A DNA stretch of 64,000 nt from Ktedonobacter racemifer DSM 44963 (GCF_000178855.1 NZ_ADVG01000002.1:2728001-2792000); one strand, 5' to 3'. Counted from the stretch's first letter, positions 1 through 8,807 are shown. The notes: generated from the sequence alone by a model not told the origin. Numbers and translations are program-made.

Positions 1-319
1 TCTCGGCCAGGGTATCGGTTACACCAGGGTGAAAAAAGACATCGACCGTATGCGCGGTGTCGGCATAGGTCGATAAGTGAGCTTCCTGGATAACCGGGTC
101 GGTAAGCAACTCCTGGGAGAGCCGCTCAACGTCCTGGGGTGAGAGTGAGCCAATAAGGTGATAGAGTTGAGCTGTATGAAGGTAAAGCGGGGCATCAGCG
201 ATAGTAGCAAGCGATGGAAGAGAATCTATCGATAATTGTGCGATGTCACGAGCAAGTTGACGGGCATGCACATCGTGGCGCTCCGCGGTTGCTCGCACTT
301 CAATATGATATGATGTCAC
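1..319 (-). CDS. purL: Phosphoribosylformylglycinamidine synthase PurL, N-terminal part (runs off the window)
   Basis: Reading the minus strand from a GTG at 317-319 gives an open frame that continues past base 1. The visible 106 residues begin VTSYHIEVRATAERHD and include TVDVFFHPGVTDTLAE. That last stretch resembles the conserved PurS-like/linker start of large PurL proteins (pattern H-V-E-V-x-x-x-P-G-V-T-D). PurL converts FGAR to FGAM in purine synthesis, using glutamine-derived ammonia and ATP, in the cytoplasm. An AGGA lies about 9 bases upstream of the GTG. The catalytic part lies outside the window, so the call rests on a short segment. Another protein carrying a PurS-like domain is possible. 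Confidence 0.6.
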   Translation of the reverse strand, partial: MTSYHIEVRATAERHDVHARQLARDIAQLSIDSLPSLATIADAPLYLHTAQLYHLIGSLSPQDVERLSQELLTDPVIQEAHLSTYADTAHTVDVFFHPGVTDTLAE

Positions 320-663
320 GTTTCTGTTTCCTGGCTGGCATTATAGCTTAAGAGGAAACCAGGGCCACTGTTGCGGCTAGCGCTCACGCGCCGGGTTTCC
401 TGATAGGTAGCAGGTTGCATACAAAACAAGTCACACGTATCCCATCCATGCCATAGATCTTATTCCGAAACCCAACGCCACTAGTGTGTCTAGCGCTTCG
501 CGCTCAGGGTGTTCGGAGACGAAGATAATGACTATAAGCGACCTCATCTGGTGGGACAAATTCATTGTAACACTAAGGGCCAGAGTCTAGCAAATTACCT
601 GGAGCAAGAAGTAGAGCTTCACAAACGTCATTCATGCTCTTGCAGATCGGCTCGCAGGCTCGC

Positions 664-716
664 CTCTGGGTAAGAGGGATTGCCCGCGTAGCACATCCAA
701 TCCCTCTTACCCAGAG
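664..716. terminator. Long hairpin, 19-bp perfect stem
   Basis: Arms at 664-682 and 698-716 are perfect complements (CTCTGGGTAAGAGGGATTG) around a 15-base loop, followed by CCCCGCAGGCGCGAA. There is no clear T run. It could be a terminator or RNA-end stabiliser; the flanking GC motif is shared with other hairpins in the window. Confidence 0.5.
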
Positions 717-762
717 CCCCGCAGGCGCGAAAACGAATGCCCAAAAGAAGCGATGGAAAAGG

Positions 763-795
763 GAAAGCCAGGCGGAGCACCATCGCCTGGCTTTC
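763..795 (-). terminator. Rho-independent terminator of the amidase gene
   Basis: A 12-bp stem (GAAAGCCAGGCG / CGCCTGGCTTTC), followed on the minus strand by CCCTTTTCC, lies 31 bases after the amidase stop codon. Confidence 0.75.
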
Positions 796-825
796 GGAAA
801 GTAAGTAGGGTATCTGGGAAGTGCT

Positions 826-2253
826 CTACGAGTTGGGACGGCGTGTCAGGATGCGCTTCATCAAGTCGGTGAAGCCACTGTTTTTGACTACCCCATCCAG
901 CAATATGCCCAGTGATGATTTGGGGGGAGCCTCCAGAGAGGGGAAGGCATTCCCAAATGGATCGGAGTTAGGCTGGTTATTGTAGGGTTGGCCATAAGTA
1001 GACTGGTTATATCCAGGTTGGTTGGGTATCTGGCTCACTGGATCAGGCTGGTAGTAGCCTTGATCCTGCGAGTAGGGTTGGTACGGCGCATTATAGGTAT
1101 TGGTATCCGCAGGTACCTGGCTCGCTGGATCAGGCTGACCATAGCCCTGGTCCTGTGGATAGGATTGGTATGGCGCATTATAGGTATCGGTGTCCGCGGG
1201 CACCTGGCTCGCTGGATCAGGCTGGTTATAACTTTGATCCTGCGGAAGGGGTGTATTGTTTGTATCCGCGGGTACCTGGGGTGTCTGCGGGACGGTCTGG
1301 CTCTGTGCTGGAGGCGTCGGGGTAGCCTGACCAGGGGTTTGTCCCTGACCTGGTCCCTGGGGCAAAGGCTGATCTATGTGCATCAGGTAGATTGGGCCTG
1401 CCCCAGGGGGGCGATCAAAAAGATGATTGGGATCATATGCCAGGATCCCTCGTTCAAAGCGCTGGTAGGAAAACTGAGCACTCGGATTAGGGTAGTATTC
1501 GTCCATGAGAGGCATACCCAGGTGTGTCAAACCGTTCTTGCCTGTGCCGCCAAAGCCACAATAAAAGTCGAGCATTCCGCCGAAGATGTAGTAGTTCGTA
1601 GCCTTGCAATGCCAGCGACCATTGCCCGCCTGCTCAAAGTAGCGCGCAACGATCTCGTCATTCAGATCAATCATGGCACCATTACCTGTACTTCCTCCGC
1701 TGCCACCACTGCTGCCACCGCTGTTGGAGCCACCGCTTCCCAGGTAGGAGATCAATTCATCCCAGGGATAAGGGCCGGGACAGCGGCTACGATTCACGGG
1801 ATCAATTGAGTAGTGGCCTGTAATGCCGCCATTACCATCGGCGCGCCGCCGGGGAATTTTATGTCGATCACAGATGTGGCTGATCAGGCGGAAGCTTGCC
1901 GCCTTCTGCGCATCGGTGATGGTATCTGAATTGTCGGTATGCGGTTTGACATGCTCAATGGAGATCGTTACCCAGTTGGGGTTAATACTTGAGGTCCACC
2001 AGGAATCATGCCCGGTACTGATTACGCCATTGCCCCAGGCTCCATCCTTCTCGGAGACACACTGGACGATGGTGCCATCCTGGCCTACGACATAGTTCGC
2101 GCTGACATCGGCCGTCTGGAAGTAGGTACCCACATCGCGAGCACTACTAAAGCCCGCAGTACCATGCACGATAATCCACTTAGGGGTATAGCCGTTGCGG
2201 TTCGCGAAGTAGTTAGGAGAAGGTATCCACACCGCCCCTGCTTCATCCACCAT
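826..2253 (-). CDS. N-acetylmuramoyl-L-alanine amidase (Amidase_2/PGRP fold) with proline/glutamine-rich repeat tail
   Basis: 475 residues. The start ATG is preceded by AAGGAG. Residues about 15-165 form an Amidase_2/PGRP domain: WIIVHGTAG carries the first zinc histidine, ISIEHV is the core strand, and TGHYSIDPVNRSRCPGPYPW gives the second His and the Cys ligand. Such enzymes cut the amide bond between MurNAc and the stem peptide. A Gly/Ser linker (about 173-191) leads to a region with WHCKATNYYIFGGMLDFY, then a Pro/Gln/Tyr-rich tail. The tail contains 29-residue repeats (core QPDPASQVPADT), visible in DNA as an 87-bp period. No signal peptide is apparent, so export may be non-classical, or the enzyme may act like a phage-type endolysin or in spore/mother-cell lysis. 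The start and the amidase call are firm; the biological role is not. Confidence 0.85.
   Translation of the reverse strand: MVDEAGAVWIPSPNYFANRNGYTPKWIIVHGTAGFSSARDVGTYFQTADVSANYVVGQDGTIVQCVSEKDGAWGNGVISTGHDSWWTSSINPNWVTISIEHVKPHTDNSDTITDAQKAASFRLISHICDRHKIPRRRADGNGGITGHYSIDPVNRSRCPGPYPWDELISYLGSGGSNSGGSSGGSGGSTGNGAMIDLNDEIVARYFEQAGNGRWHCKATNYYIFGGMLDFYCGFGGTGKNGLTHLGMPLMDEYYPNPSAQFSYQRFERGILAYDPNHLFDRPPGAGPIYLMHIDQPLPQGPGQGQTPGQATPTPPAQSQTVPQTPQVPADTNNTPLPQDQSYNQPDPASQVPADTDTYNAPYQSYPQDQGYGQPDPASQVPADTNTYNAPYQPYSQDQGYYQPDPVSQIPNQPGYNQSTYGQPYNNQPNSDPFGNAFPSLEAPPKSSLGILLDGVVKNSGFTDLMKRILTRRPNS
1021..1260. repeat. 87-bp tandem repeat inside the amidase gene
   Basis: The string CTGGCTCGCTGGATCAGGCT recurs at 1117 and 1204, with a slightly changed copy at 1030, so the spacing is exactly 87 bp (29 codons). 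It encodes the repeated QPDPASQVPADT segments of the tail. In-frame copy-number change could vary tail length between strains. Confidence 0.8.
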
Positions 2254-2602
2254 ATACTCACTCCTTCAAAATGTTGATAACCACTTCCTACTCGTTACCG
2301 CCCACTTGCTACGCACAACAGGTGAGAGATGATTGATACGCCATAAAGTATACCCCGAGAAAAAAGAATTGCAAAGCGCACAATGTTTAGAGATACTTCC
2401 TACAAATTATGCGTAGACTGGCCTCTCAGGCCGATTTATACTATCGGCATCTACATACTTCTTTCTATGGATGTGCGACATGAACTATTGTATTTCCCTA
2501 AAAACTTTTTTGGTTTGCGTAAATGTTGTCACAGTCGAAAAAGAGGGAGCGATAATAGGAGTGAAACCCTTAAGGGAAACACCAATAGCCTGAAGGTTAA
2601 GA
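2254..2602. other. Divergent intergenic region between amidase and ECF sigma operon
   Basis: About 350 bp carrying promoters in both directions by position. It is A+T richer than its neighbours near 2340-2400 and 2480-2560. I see no gene or strong dyad that I can support. Confidence 0.4.
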
Positions 2603-3147
2603 ATGCAACAACATGTTGAAAAAGATGGTGAAACCAGCAAATCCGTGGCAGAGGAGCTATTTCACTATCATGCACCCGCTATTTTTGCTTTTTTGCGACG
2701 GCAAACTTCCTCCCGCGAGGATGCCGAGGATATTCTGCTGGAGGTCTTTACCGCCGTTATTGAGCAAAAGCGCTTGGCTTATTGCCACAAAGCCAGCAAA
2801 GGCAGTTGATCTGGAAAATAGCGCGCAATAAATTGGTGGATGCCTATCGGCGTAATCTACGTCGTCCATCCTCGTCGATAGAGCAGCTGCAAGATGACCT
2901 GTTCGCCGATGATGAGCAGGCGCCAGAACAGGAGCTACTACGCCTGGAGGAATATGCTCAATTGCACGCTAAGCTCCAGAAATTGCCGCCTCTCCAGAGG
3001 AAGATTCTCAGCCTGCGCTTCAACCACGAGATGCGCAGTCCGCAAATTGCCTCTCTGGTGGGAAAGAGTGAAGCCGCTGTGAGGGCCATCATCTCGCGTA
3101 CCCTGAACCAGTTGCGCACATTGTATAGAGAAGAAGGTGAGAAGTGA
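2603..3147 (+). CDS. ECF-type RNA polymerase sigma factor, split by a frameshift near 2773
   Basis: Two overlapping frames together make one ECF sigma-70 protein. The first (from ATG 2603, GAAGG upstream) holds sigma region 2: HYHAPAIFAFLRRQTSS and AEDILLEVFTAVIEQKR. The second carries LPQSQQRQLIWKIARNKL, the end of region 2, and region 4 (LPPLQRKILSLRFNHEMRSP then VGKSEAAVRAIISRTLNQL). A -1 step at codon CGC (2771-2773) would join them as EQKRLGLLPQSQQ, the usual family sequence. The second frame alone has a TTG at 2782 but lacks most of region 2. The stop overlaps the start of the WD40 gene (TGATG), so the two genes are translationally coupled. It could be a recent pseudogene, a programmed frameshift, or a one-base sequence error; the sequence alone cannot decide. 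Confidence 0.75.
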
Positions 3148-4676
3148 TGTCCAGGCACGAAGATTTCTACATCCCTGAGCAGGTCGACGAACAGGTCGAC
3201 ACGCTTCTACAGGCACGTGGAACATCATCACGGGATAAGCGGCTGGCCTCCGATCTCCATGACTTGCTCAAGCACGAGGATGAGGATGCATACTCACTCC
3301 AGCGTGTCCTGGGAAAGTTTCTGGAGAACGAAAACCTGACGCAACAACAAACTAAAATTATCCCCTTTAGTGGTCAACGCGTTCAACAACAAGAACAAGG
3401 AAGGTTCGTTGCCATGCCTGATATAAAGAAGCAAGCTCGCGCGACCGAGCATCCCCAGCCCATACGACGTGCGCTGACGACACTCGCGGCTGTCCTGGTG
3501 CTCACAATTCTGGTCGGCAGTATGATACTCGTCCTGAACGCCGCCCGCCAAAAACAGCAGAGTTCGACAACAGCCAGCTCTAACACGGCAACACCAAAGC
3601 CGACAGAACATGAGGGGCAGGTCATTTATACGAAAGAGCTCAATAGTCGCGGCCCAGCGGCAGTCTGGTCGCCCGATGGCAGTCGGGTCGCCGCGGTCAT
3701 CAATGGGCAAGTAGAGAGTTGGGATGCACGTACGGGACGGCATGTTCAGATCTATCATCTCATGCTGAATCCCTTTGTATGGAATATGGCCTGGTCGCCG
3801 GATGGAAATATTCTGGCCATCAATAGCTATTCCAATACCTCTGCAAAGATTGATCTCGTCAATACCAAAACGGGAGCCTTGTTGCACACCTTTGACACAT
3901 CATCGGTCGTGCTTAACACTAATGGTACCTCGCCCTTGAATGCCACTGGCACGGCGCACACTTCTAAACTGCTGAGCAGCATGCAACCGTTTTCTGGCGG
4001 CGGCGGAGCGATGTTTGGTGCGCTTACCTGGTCACCAGATAGCAAATACCTGGCTGCCTCCGCGACGAATGACCCTGCAACCAATCTGGTCAGCATCTGG
4101 AATGCCAGCAACGGTTCACAAGTAAAGAGCCTCACAGACTTCCATGGACGCATCCTGGACCTCCACTGGTCACCAGATGACAGCTGGCTCGCGACCACCG
4201 CTTATCCAGCCATGGTCTCGCCAGAGGTCAAACTCTGGGATACCAAAACATGGCAGGTCAAAAAGCAGTATGCCAATGTCGTCAGACTGGACTGGTCGCC
4301 GAATGGAAAACAGTTGGCGCTAGTCGATGCCCAGGATGGTAATGGGAAAGATGTACGTATTGTCGATGCGCTAAGCGGGCAAACAACGAAACAATTCGCA
4401 CAAGTAGGAGAAGGGATGGTCATGGCGGTCCACTGGTCGCCAGACGGTAGTCGTATCGCTGTGGAGACGCAGGATAGCGCTGGCTTCAAAATGACGATCA
4501 CGCTCTGGAGCGCTCAGAGTGGGAAGCTGCTCTACACCTTTTCCAGTCAGCACTCCATTTCTGATGTGGCGTGGTCACCGGATAGTAAATACCTCAGCAG
4601 CCTTGAAAGCATATACGTCAAAGATAAAAATGGGAACACCATTACTAAGGCCAACATTTTGATCTGGGTAGCGTAA
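3147..4676 (+). CDS. Membrane protein with WD40-type beta-propeller, probable anti-sigma partner
   Basis: About 509 residues from the ATG at 3147; an in-frame GTG at 3144 is an alternative. The cytoplasmic head (1-107) is charged and helical, as expected for a sigma-binding region. One membrane segment follows (about 108-131, ALTTLAAVLVLTILVGSMIL), then a Ser/Thr linker. The extracytoplasmic part carries at least six blade signatures of the form (W/L)SPDG/S: VWSPDGSRVAAV, AWSPDGNILAI, TWSPDSKYLAAS, HWSPDDSWLATT, DWSPNGKQLALV, HWSPDGSRIAVE, AWSPDSKYLSS. It overlaps the sigma gene by the TGATG junction, the normal layout of an ECF sigma and its membrane regulator. I infer signal sensing by the propeller with release of the sigma factor. 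No zinc anti-sigma HxxxCxxC motif is visible, so the sigma-binding mode is unclear. Confidence 0.75.
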   Translation: MSRHEDFYIPEQVDEQVDTLLQARGTSSRDKRLASDLHDLLKHEDEDAYSLQRVLGKFLENENLTQQQTKIIPFSGQRVQQQEQGRFVAMPDIKKQARATEHPQPIRRALTTLAAVLVLTILVGSMILVLNAARQKQQSSTTASSNTATPKPTEHEGQVIYTKELNSRGPAAVWSPDGSRVAAVINGQVESWDARTGRHVQIYHLMLNPFVWNMAWSPDGNILAINSYSNTSAKIDLVNTKTGALLHTFDTSSVVLNTNGTSPLNATGTAHTSKLLSSMQPFSGGGGAMFGALTWSPDSKYLAASATNDPATNLVSIWNASNGSQVKSLTDFHGRILDLHWSPDDSWLATTAYPAMVSPEVKLWDTKTWQVKKQYANVVRLDWSPNGKQLALVDAQDGNGKDVRIVDALSGQTTKQFAQVGEGMVMAVHWSPDGSRIAVETQDSAGFKMTITLWSAQSGKLLYTFSSQHSISDVAWSPDSKYLSSLESIYVKDKNGNTITKANILIWVA

Positions 4677-4690
4677 TCACCCTCTGTCCT

Positions 4691-4751
4691 GAGAGAAAAC
4701 ATGTTGCGCCCCGGCAGCCTGCGGCTGCCGGGGCGCAACATGTTTTCTCTC
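4691..4751. terminator. Bidirectional terminator hairpin, 29-bp perfect stem, 3-base loop
   Basis: Arms 4691-4719 and 4723-4751 are perfectly complementary with loop TGC. The stem runs from GAGAGAAAACATG at its foot to GGCAGCC at the loop. It lies between two converging genes and overlaps the gpsA stop. A/T-rich feet (GAAAAC / GTTTTC) suit termination in both directions. Confidence 0.8.
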
Positions 4752-5760
4752 ACATAATTCCTTCGCGTTCGTTTTTGGGGTCGCGCATCATCAGTTCGAG
4801 GACGGCCTTGTGGGGGTCGAGGCCCTGGAAGAGGATCTGGCTGAGTTTGGTGGTCAGGGGCATCTCAACGTGGAAGCGCTCGGCCAACTTAAGAGCTGCC
4901 CGCGTAATATAGATACCTTCGGCGACTGAATGGGTCGAGGCCAGAATATCGTCCAGCTTCTCGCCAGCAGCCAGGCGGCGTCCCAAACGCTGGTTGCGGC
5001 TGAGAGGGCTGGCGCAGGTCGCAATCAGGTCACCGATGCCAGCCAGGCCCACGAAGGTCATGGGATTGGCACCAGCGGCGATGCCCAGGCGCGCGATCTC
5101 CGCAACGCCACGCGTGATAAAGGCCCCCTTGGCGTTATCCCCATACTCAAGCCCCTCGGTCATGCCCGCGCCAATGGCGATAATATTCTTTAAGGCGCCT
5201 CCCAGTTCAACACCCACCACGTCATCTGAGGTATAAATACGCAGGTGGCGCGTGGTCAACAGATCGCGGCAGGCAATGGCGACCTCAGTGCTCTGGCTGG
5301 CGATGACGGCAGCGGTAGGCTTCTCCCGTGCGACCTCGGGCGAGAGGTTGGGACCGCTCAACACGGCGATGCGCCCGGCTGATTCAGGCAGTTCTTCGGC
5401 GATGACCTCACTCATACGCTTGAGGCTCTCGATCTCGACGCCTTTGCTGGCACTGACGAGCAAGGTCTCGGACCCAAGGTGGGGCGCGACAAGGCGCAGG
5501 TTTTCGCGCATGCGCTGTGAGGGCGTAACCAGGATCAACATCTCTTTCTCACGCACAGCCTCGCCAATCTCGGCAGTGACACACAGCGTCTCCGGGAAAG
5601 TGATTCCTGGCAGGAACATTTTGTTCTCGCGTTGCGACTGCATCTCTTGCGCACGCGCGGCCTGATGGTCCCAGAGCGTGGTGGCAATTCCTTTCCTTGC
5701 CAGCAGCAAAGCCAGGGTTGTGCCCCAGGCACCACTTCCGATTACACCTACTGCTACCAT
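4750..5760 (-). CDS. gpsA: Glycerol-3-phosphate dehydrogenase [NAD(P)+]
   Basis: 336 residues, the usual GpsA length. It reduces dihydroxyacetone phosphate to sn-glycerol 3-phosphate, the backbone for phospholipids, in the cytoplasm. Seen: the N-terminal Rossmann motif GSGAWGTTLALLLARKG, the substrate-site segments SASKGVE and LSGPNLSPEVA, the catalytic-lysine helix VELGGALKNIIAIGAG, and GLAGIGDLIATC followed by SPLSRNQRLG. All expected motifs are intact. The gene stands alone and converges on the WD40 gene with a shared terminator. Confidence 0.95.
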   Translation of the reverse strand: MVAVGVIGSGAWGTTLALLLARKGIATTLWDHQAARAQEMQSQRENKMFLPGITFPETLCVTAEIGEAVREKEMLILVTPSQRMRENLRLVAPHLGSETLLVSASKGVEIESLKRMSEVIAEELPESAGRIAVLSGPNLSPEVAREKPTAAVIASQSTEVAIACRDLLTTRHLRIYTSDDVVGVELGGALKNIIAIGAGMTEGLEYGDNAKGAFITRGVAEIARLGIAAGANPMTFVGLAGIGDLIATCASPLSRNQRLGRRLAAGEKLDDILASTHSVAEGIYITRAALKLAERFHVEMPLTTKLSQILFQGLDPHKAVLELMMRDPKNEREGIM

Positions 5761-5976
5761 GTCGTCTTCGTCTCCTCTATCAGATACTACCTATCAGGAA
5801 ACCTGAGCGCGCTTGTCCCCGAATGGGGGAAGCGCTAGTCACCCCATGAGGGGCACGGCGACCTGACGTTGGTTTCCGCATAAGATCTTAGTCTGTTAGC
5901 TAGCTATACATTCAGGCTCATTGTAGCATAGAACGCATTGATAGAGGGAGAGCCTTCCTTCCGCGCTTGCGGCGTG

Positions 5977-6039
5977 CATGGGTAAAGGGCCTGGTGGTGG
6001 TCGGGCTCCGCCCGACCACCACCAGGCCCTTTACCCATG
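5977..6039. terminator. Long hairpin after hpt, 30-bp perfect stem, loop TCC
   Basis: Arms 5977-6006 and 6010-6039 are perfect complements. The loop end is GGTCGGGC TCC GCCCGACC. It lies 10 bases after the hpt stop. The motif CCGCGCTTGCGGCG precedes it at about 5961-5974. The rest of 5761-5976 holds only a copy of the dispersed element CTACCTATCAGGAAACC (5787-5803). Confidence 0.7.
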
Positions 6040-6048
6040 TGTACCTTC

Positions 6049-6636
6049 TTAAATTGCCTGAGTTTCGGCGGGGCTGGAGTGTTGCTCTTCGGGCTCCGTT
6101 CCCTCATAGACGGAGGGCTTGAGGATGCCAATATAGGGAAGGTTGCGGTAGTACTGGGAGTAGTCCAGGCCATAACCTACAACAAATTTATCGGGAATAG
6201 TGAAGCCAGTATAGTCGACCGGTACCTCTTTTAGGCGCGTGCGTTCCTTATAGAGTAGAGTGCAGATGCGCAGACTCAGAGGATTGCGGCGGCGAATGAC
6301 ATCTACCAGGTAGGCCAGGGTGAGGCCACTGTCGATGATATCCTCGATGATGAGGATATGCTTGTTATCGATAGGTCCTTCCAGGTCTTTGAGGATGCGG
6401 ACCACGCCGCTGGAGTGGGTGCTATTGCCGTAGCTGGCAACGGCCATGTAATCGAGTTCCAGGGGAAGCTCAATGGCACGCGCCAGGTCGGCGATGAAAG
6501 GAACTGCTCCCTTCAATGTACCCAGGAGCAGCAGGTGTTTACCCTGGTAATCTGCGGTAATCTGCTGACCAAGCTCCTGAACCTTGGCTTGAATTTGTGC
6601 CTCTGAGTAAAGGACCTCAGAAATATCTTGATGCAT
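6049..6636 (-). CDS. hpt: Hypoxanthine (guanine) phosphoribosyltransferase
   Basis: 195 residues. It salvages hypoxanthine and guanine with PRPP to IMP and GMP. Seen: the N-terminal GTLKGAVPFIADL loop, the PRPP-binding motif ILIIEDIIDSGLTL with two acidic residues, YKERTRLKEVPVDYTGF, and the purine-site segment IPDKFVVGYGLDY. The last 18 residues (TEPEEQHSSPAETQAI region) are a short extra tail. It follows tilS by 26 bp on the same strand, the common tilS-hpt pairing of many bacteria, and was probably cotranscribed. Confidence 0.95.
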   Translation of the reverse strand: MHQDISEVLYSEAQIQAKVQELGQQITADYQGKHLLLLGTLKGAVPFIADLARAIELPLELDYMAVASYGNSTHSSGVVRILKDLEGPIDNKHILIIEDIIDSGLTLAYLVDVIRRRNPLSLRICTLLYKERTRLKEVPVDYTGFTIPDKFVVGYGLDYSQYYRNLPYIGILKPSVYEGTEPEEQHSSPAETQAI

Positions 6637-6662
6637 TTGTTTTCCTCGTTTAATAAAATTTT

Positions 6663-8165
6663 TTACATATCGTAGCGTCGCTGCATGGTGAGGTGGAGCA
6701 GGTGACGGGTCTCGCCTGTCAGGCGGACACGGTCATCGATACATACTCCTCCTAGCCAGATACATTGCGCACGCGAGAAGATAAGCGGAATGTGATCACG
6801 CTCCTGGCGCGGGATATGCTGGTCTACGCATATATCCTGCACCTTTTTGCCATGCGCCATCCCCAGGGGACGAATACGGTCTCCCGCCCTCCTGGTGCGC
6901 ACACGGAGAACTGAGTCGAGATGTATTCGATCAATATATACAGAATATCTGTTGGATGCAAGTTTGTGCCAGGTTCGAGTCACGTCTTTCGTACGCAAGC
7001 TCTCCAGTATCTCGGCCTCTTCTTCGGCAGACACAAATTCAGCGCGTACCAGCCATGGAGTACCGGGCACCGCCACCTCGCCCGGCACTGGCAAGATAAC
7101 CTCGGTGTTATTCTGAACGATCTGGAGCGATTGTTGCTCTGTCACACGCTTGAGCAGCACCTGCTCACCCTGGCGCCAGAAATGTAGCTGACCCGGCAGG
7201 TGGAGCGTGAGTGCCTCGCCTGTCTCCTGGCTTAGAGCCTGCTCAATCAGGGTATAGTGACGTAGTTCGAACGGCGATTGGCCCGCGCATAAGTTGGCAC
7301 TGGCCCGGCGCCAGAGGTGGCGTTGCAGGCTTAAGGGTAAGGCCAACAGCGCTGAGCGGCGTAGGGCGATAGTCTCAGTCTCTTCATGCGAGATGACGGC
7401 TGACCAGTGCTGATCGACCTGGACCTCGATCCAGGCCACGTCGACCTGCATGACCTCTGAGTTGCGCAGGAGCGTGGCACAAATATTGGGATTGAGTTGC
7501 TCCAGGAGGGGAAGGAGTTCATGGCGGACGCGGTTGCGCTGGTAGCGAAGATCGGCATTGCTGGCATCTTCGAGGGGAGTCAGGCCATGTTGAGCGCAGT
7601 AGGCCAACGTATCCGCGCGTGTGAAGATGAGCAGGGGGCGGATAATATCCTGCTGGCGCGGCTGCAAACCACTCATGCTGGCGATGCCGCCGCCACGTAT
7701 CCAGTGGAGCACGAGCGTCTCCACCTGGTCGTCCTGGTGGTGAGCCACCGCGATAGGATCGCCAGCCGCGACCCGGCGCAGGAAGCGATAACGCGCCTCG
7801 CGCGCCGCCTCCTCCAGCGAGAGGTGATCACGCTTTGCCAGTACCTGGATATCCTCTTCGCCAAGAGTTACGGGAAGTCCCCAGGTGCGCGCCAGCTCGG
7901 CCACTGCCGCAGCATCCTGGCTGCTCACTGGCTCGCGGAGGCGATGATTGAGGTGCGCGACATGCAGTTGGAGGGTGGGATAACGCTTGCCGGATCCACA
8001 CAGGCTCCGCAAGAGGTGGAGCAGGCAGAGCGAGTCGGCCCCCCCTGAGACCGCGACAACTAACCTGCCGCCAGAGGCTGGTAGGAGCCGTTGCTGGTCG
8101 ATAAACGCGGCCAGCGCATCTCTCATAGATGCGACTCGCGCCTCTGATCTCTCCTGTGCTGACAT
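6663..8165 (-). CDS. tilS: tRNA(Ile)-lysidine synthetase TilS
   Basis: 500 residues. It attaches lysine to C34 of the AUA-reading tRNA-Ile using ATP, so that the tRNA reads AUA and is charged with isoleucine. Seen: the PP-loop VVAVSGGADSLCLLHLL (about 40-56), HVAHLNHRLRE, HHQDDQVETLVLHWIRGGG, and RPLLIFTRADTLAYC. C-terminal TilS substrate-binding domain: TRRAGDRIRPLGMAHGKKVQDI then IWLGGVCIDDRVRLT. It begins an operon with hpt. The start at 8165 gives a 37-residue extension before the PP-loop, acceptable for the family. Confidence 0.95.
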   Translation of the reverse strand: MSAQERSEARVASMRDALAAFIDQQRLLPASGGRLVVAVSGGADSLCLLHLLRSLCGSGKRYPTLQLHVAHLNHRLREPVSSQDAAAVAELARTWGLPVTLGEEDIQVLAKRDHLSLEEAAREARYRFLRRVAAGDPIAVAHHQDDQVETLVLHWIRGGGIASMSGLQPRQQDIIRPLLIFTRADTLAYCAQHGLTPLEDASNADLRYQRNRVRHELLPLLEQLNPNICATLLRNSEVMQVDVAWIEVQVDQHWSAVISHEETETIALRRSALLALPLSLQRHLWRRASANLCAGQSPFELRHYTLIEQALSQETGEALTLHLPGQLHFWRQGEQVLLKRVTEQQSLQIVQNNTEVILPVPGEVAVPGTPWLVRAEFVSAEEEAEILESLRTKDVTRTWHKLASNRYSVYIDRIHLDSVLRVRTRRAGDRIRPLGMAHGKKVQDICVDQHIPRQERDHIPLIFSRAQCIWLGGVCIDDRVRLTGETRHLLHLTMQRRYDM

Positions 8166-8291
8166 AAAGATTGCGCCTGCGACCTTTCATATGATACTAT
8201 ATAGGCCAATTATAGTGGCAGTGCATGGTTACTCACAAGGGGGCCCTCTGCCCAGAGTGCATTAGTGCAGTGCAGGGGATAACAATTTCCA

Positions 8292-8801
8292 ATGGCTATG
8301 CGTCAAATTATTACATCTGAAAATCCAATTTTGCGCCAGAAGGCCAAGAAGGTGCATCGCTTCGATGCCTCGCTCCAGAAGCTCGTCGACGATATGTTTG
8401 AGACGATGCATGCGAGCAACGGGGTTGGATTAGCAGCCCCCCAGATCGCGCTCTCGATCCGCGTCTTCGTCGCTGAGTACGAGGGACGCAGGGTCGCAAT
8501 CTTCAATCCCGAGATTGTTAAGGCCGAGGGCGAGGAGCGCGGCCAGGAAGGATGCTTGAGCATCCCTGGCTATTTAGGAAACAATATTCGCCGCGCGGCA
8601 AAAATCGTCGTCAAGGGTGTTGACGTCAAAGGCAAGCCCGTTCGCGTCAATGCCGAAGGCTGGTTCGCGCGCATCCTCCAGCATGAGATCGACCACCTGG
8701 ATGGTATTCTCTTCCTGGACCGCCTGGATAGCCCGGATGACCTCCTCGAAGTCCAGCCAGAGGAGTATGAAGAAGCCGAAGAAGCCGCCATTATCGAATA
8801 G
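8292..8801 (+). CDS. def: Peptide deformylase
   Basis: 169 residues. It removes the formyl group from the N-terminal methionine of new proteins. All three motifs are intact: motif 1 GVGLAAPQI (residues about 44-52), motif 2 EGCLSIPG with the metal-binding Cys, and motif 3 QHEIDHLDGILFLDRL with the two metal histidines and the catalytic Glu. AGGGGAT precedes the ATG by about 10 bases. The C-terminus is acidic (EEYEEAEEAAIIE). The gene is divergent from tilS and ends at a 35-bp-stem hairpin. Confidence 0.95.
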   Translation: MAMRQIITSENPILRQKAKKVHRFDASLQKLVDDMFETMHASNGVGLAAPQIALSIRVFVAEYEGRRVAIFNPEIVKAEGEERGQEGCLSIPGYLGNNIRRAAKIVVKGVDVKGKPVRVNAEGWFARILQHEIDHLDGILFLDRLDSPDDLLEVQPEEYEEAEEAAIIE

Positions 8802-8807
8802 AGAATT

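Larger units (their letters stand above)
320..825. other. Intergenic region with hairpins and a dispersed short repeat
   Basis: No credible gene. It holds a 19-bp-stem hairpin (664-716), the amidase terminator (763-795), and an 18-bp segment at 393-410 (GGGTTTCCTGATAGGTAG), 17 bp of which recur in inverted orientation at 5787-5803. Short GC-rich dyads (AGCGCTCACGCGCC near 380, AGCGCTTCGCGCT near 495, CGCAGGCGCG near 721) resemble those beside other long hairpins in this window. Confidence 0.6.

Noticed and set aside
988..1809. 273-codon plus-strand frame opposite the amidase gene
   Set aside because: It mirrors the amidase repeats; the minus-strand frame has the zinc ligands and a ribosome site.
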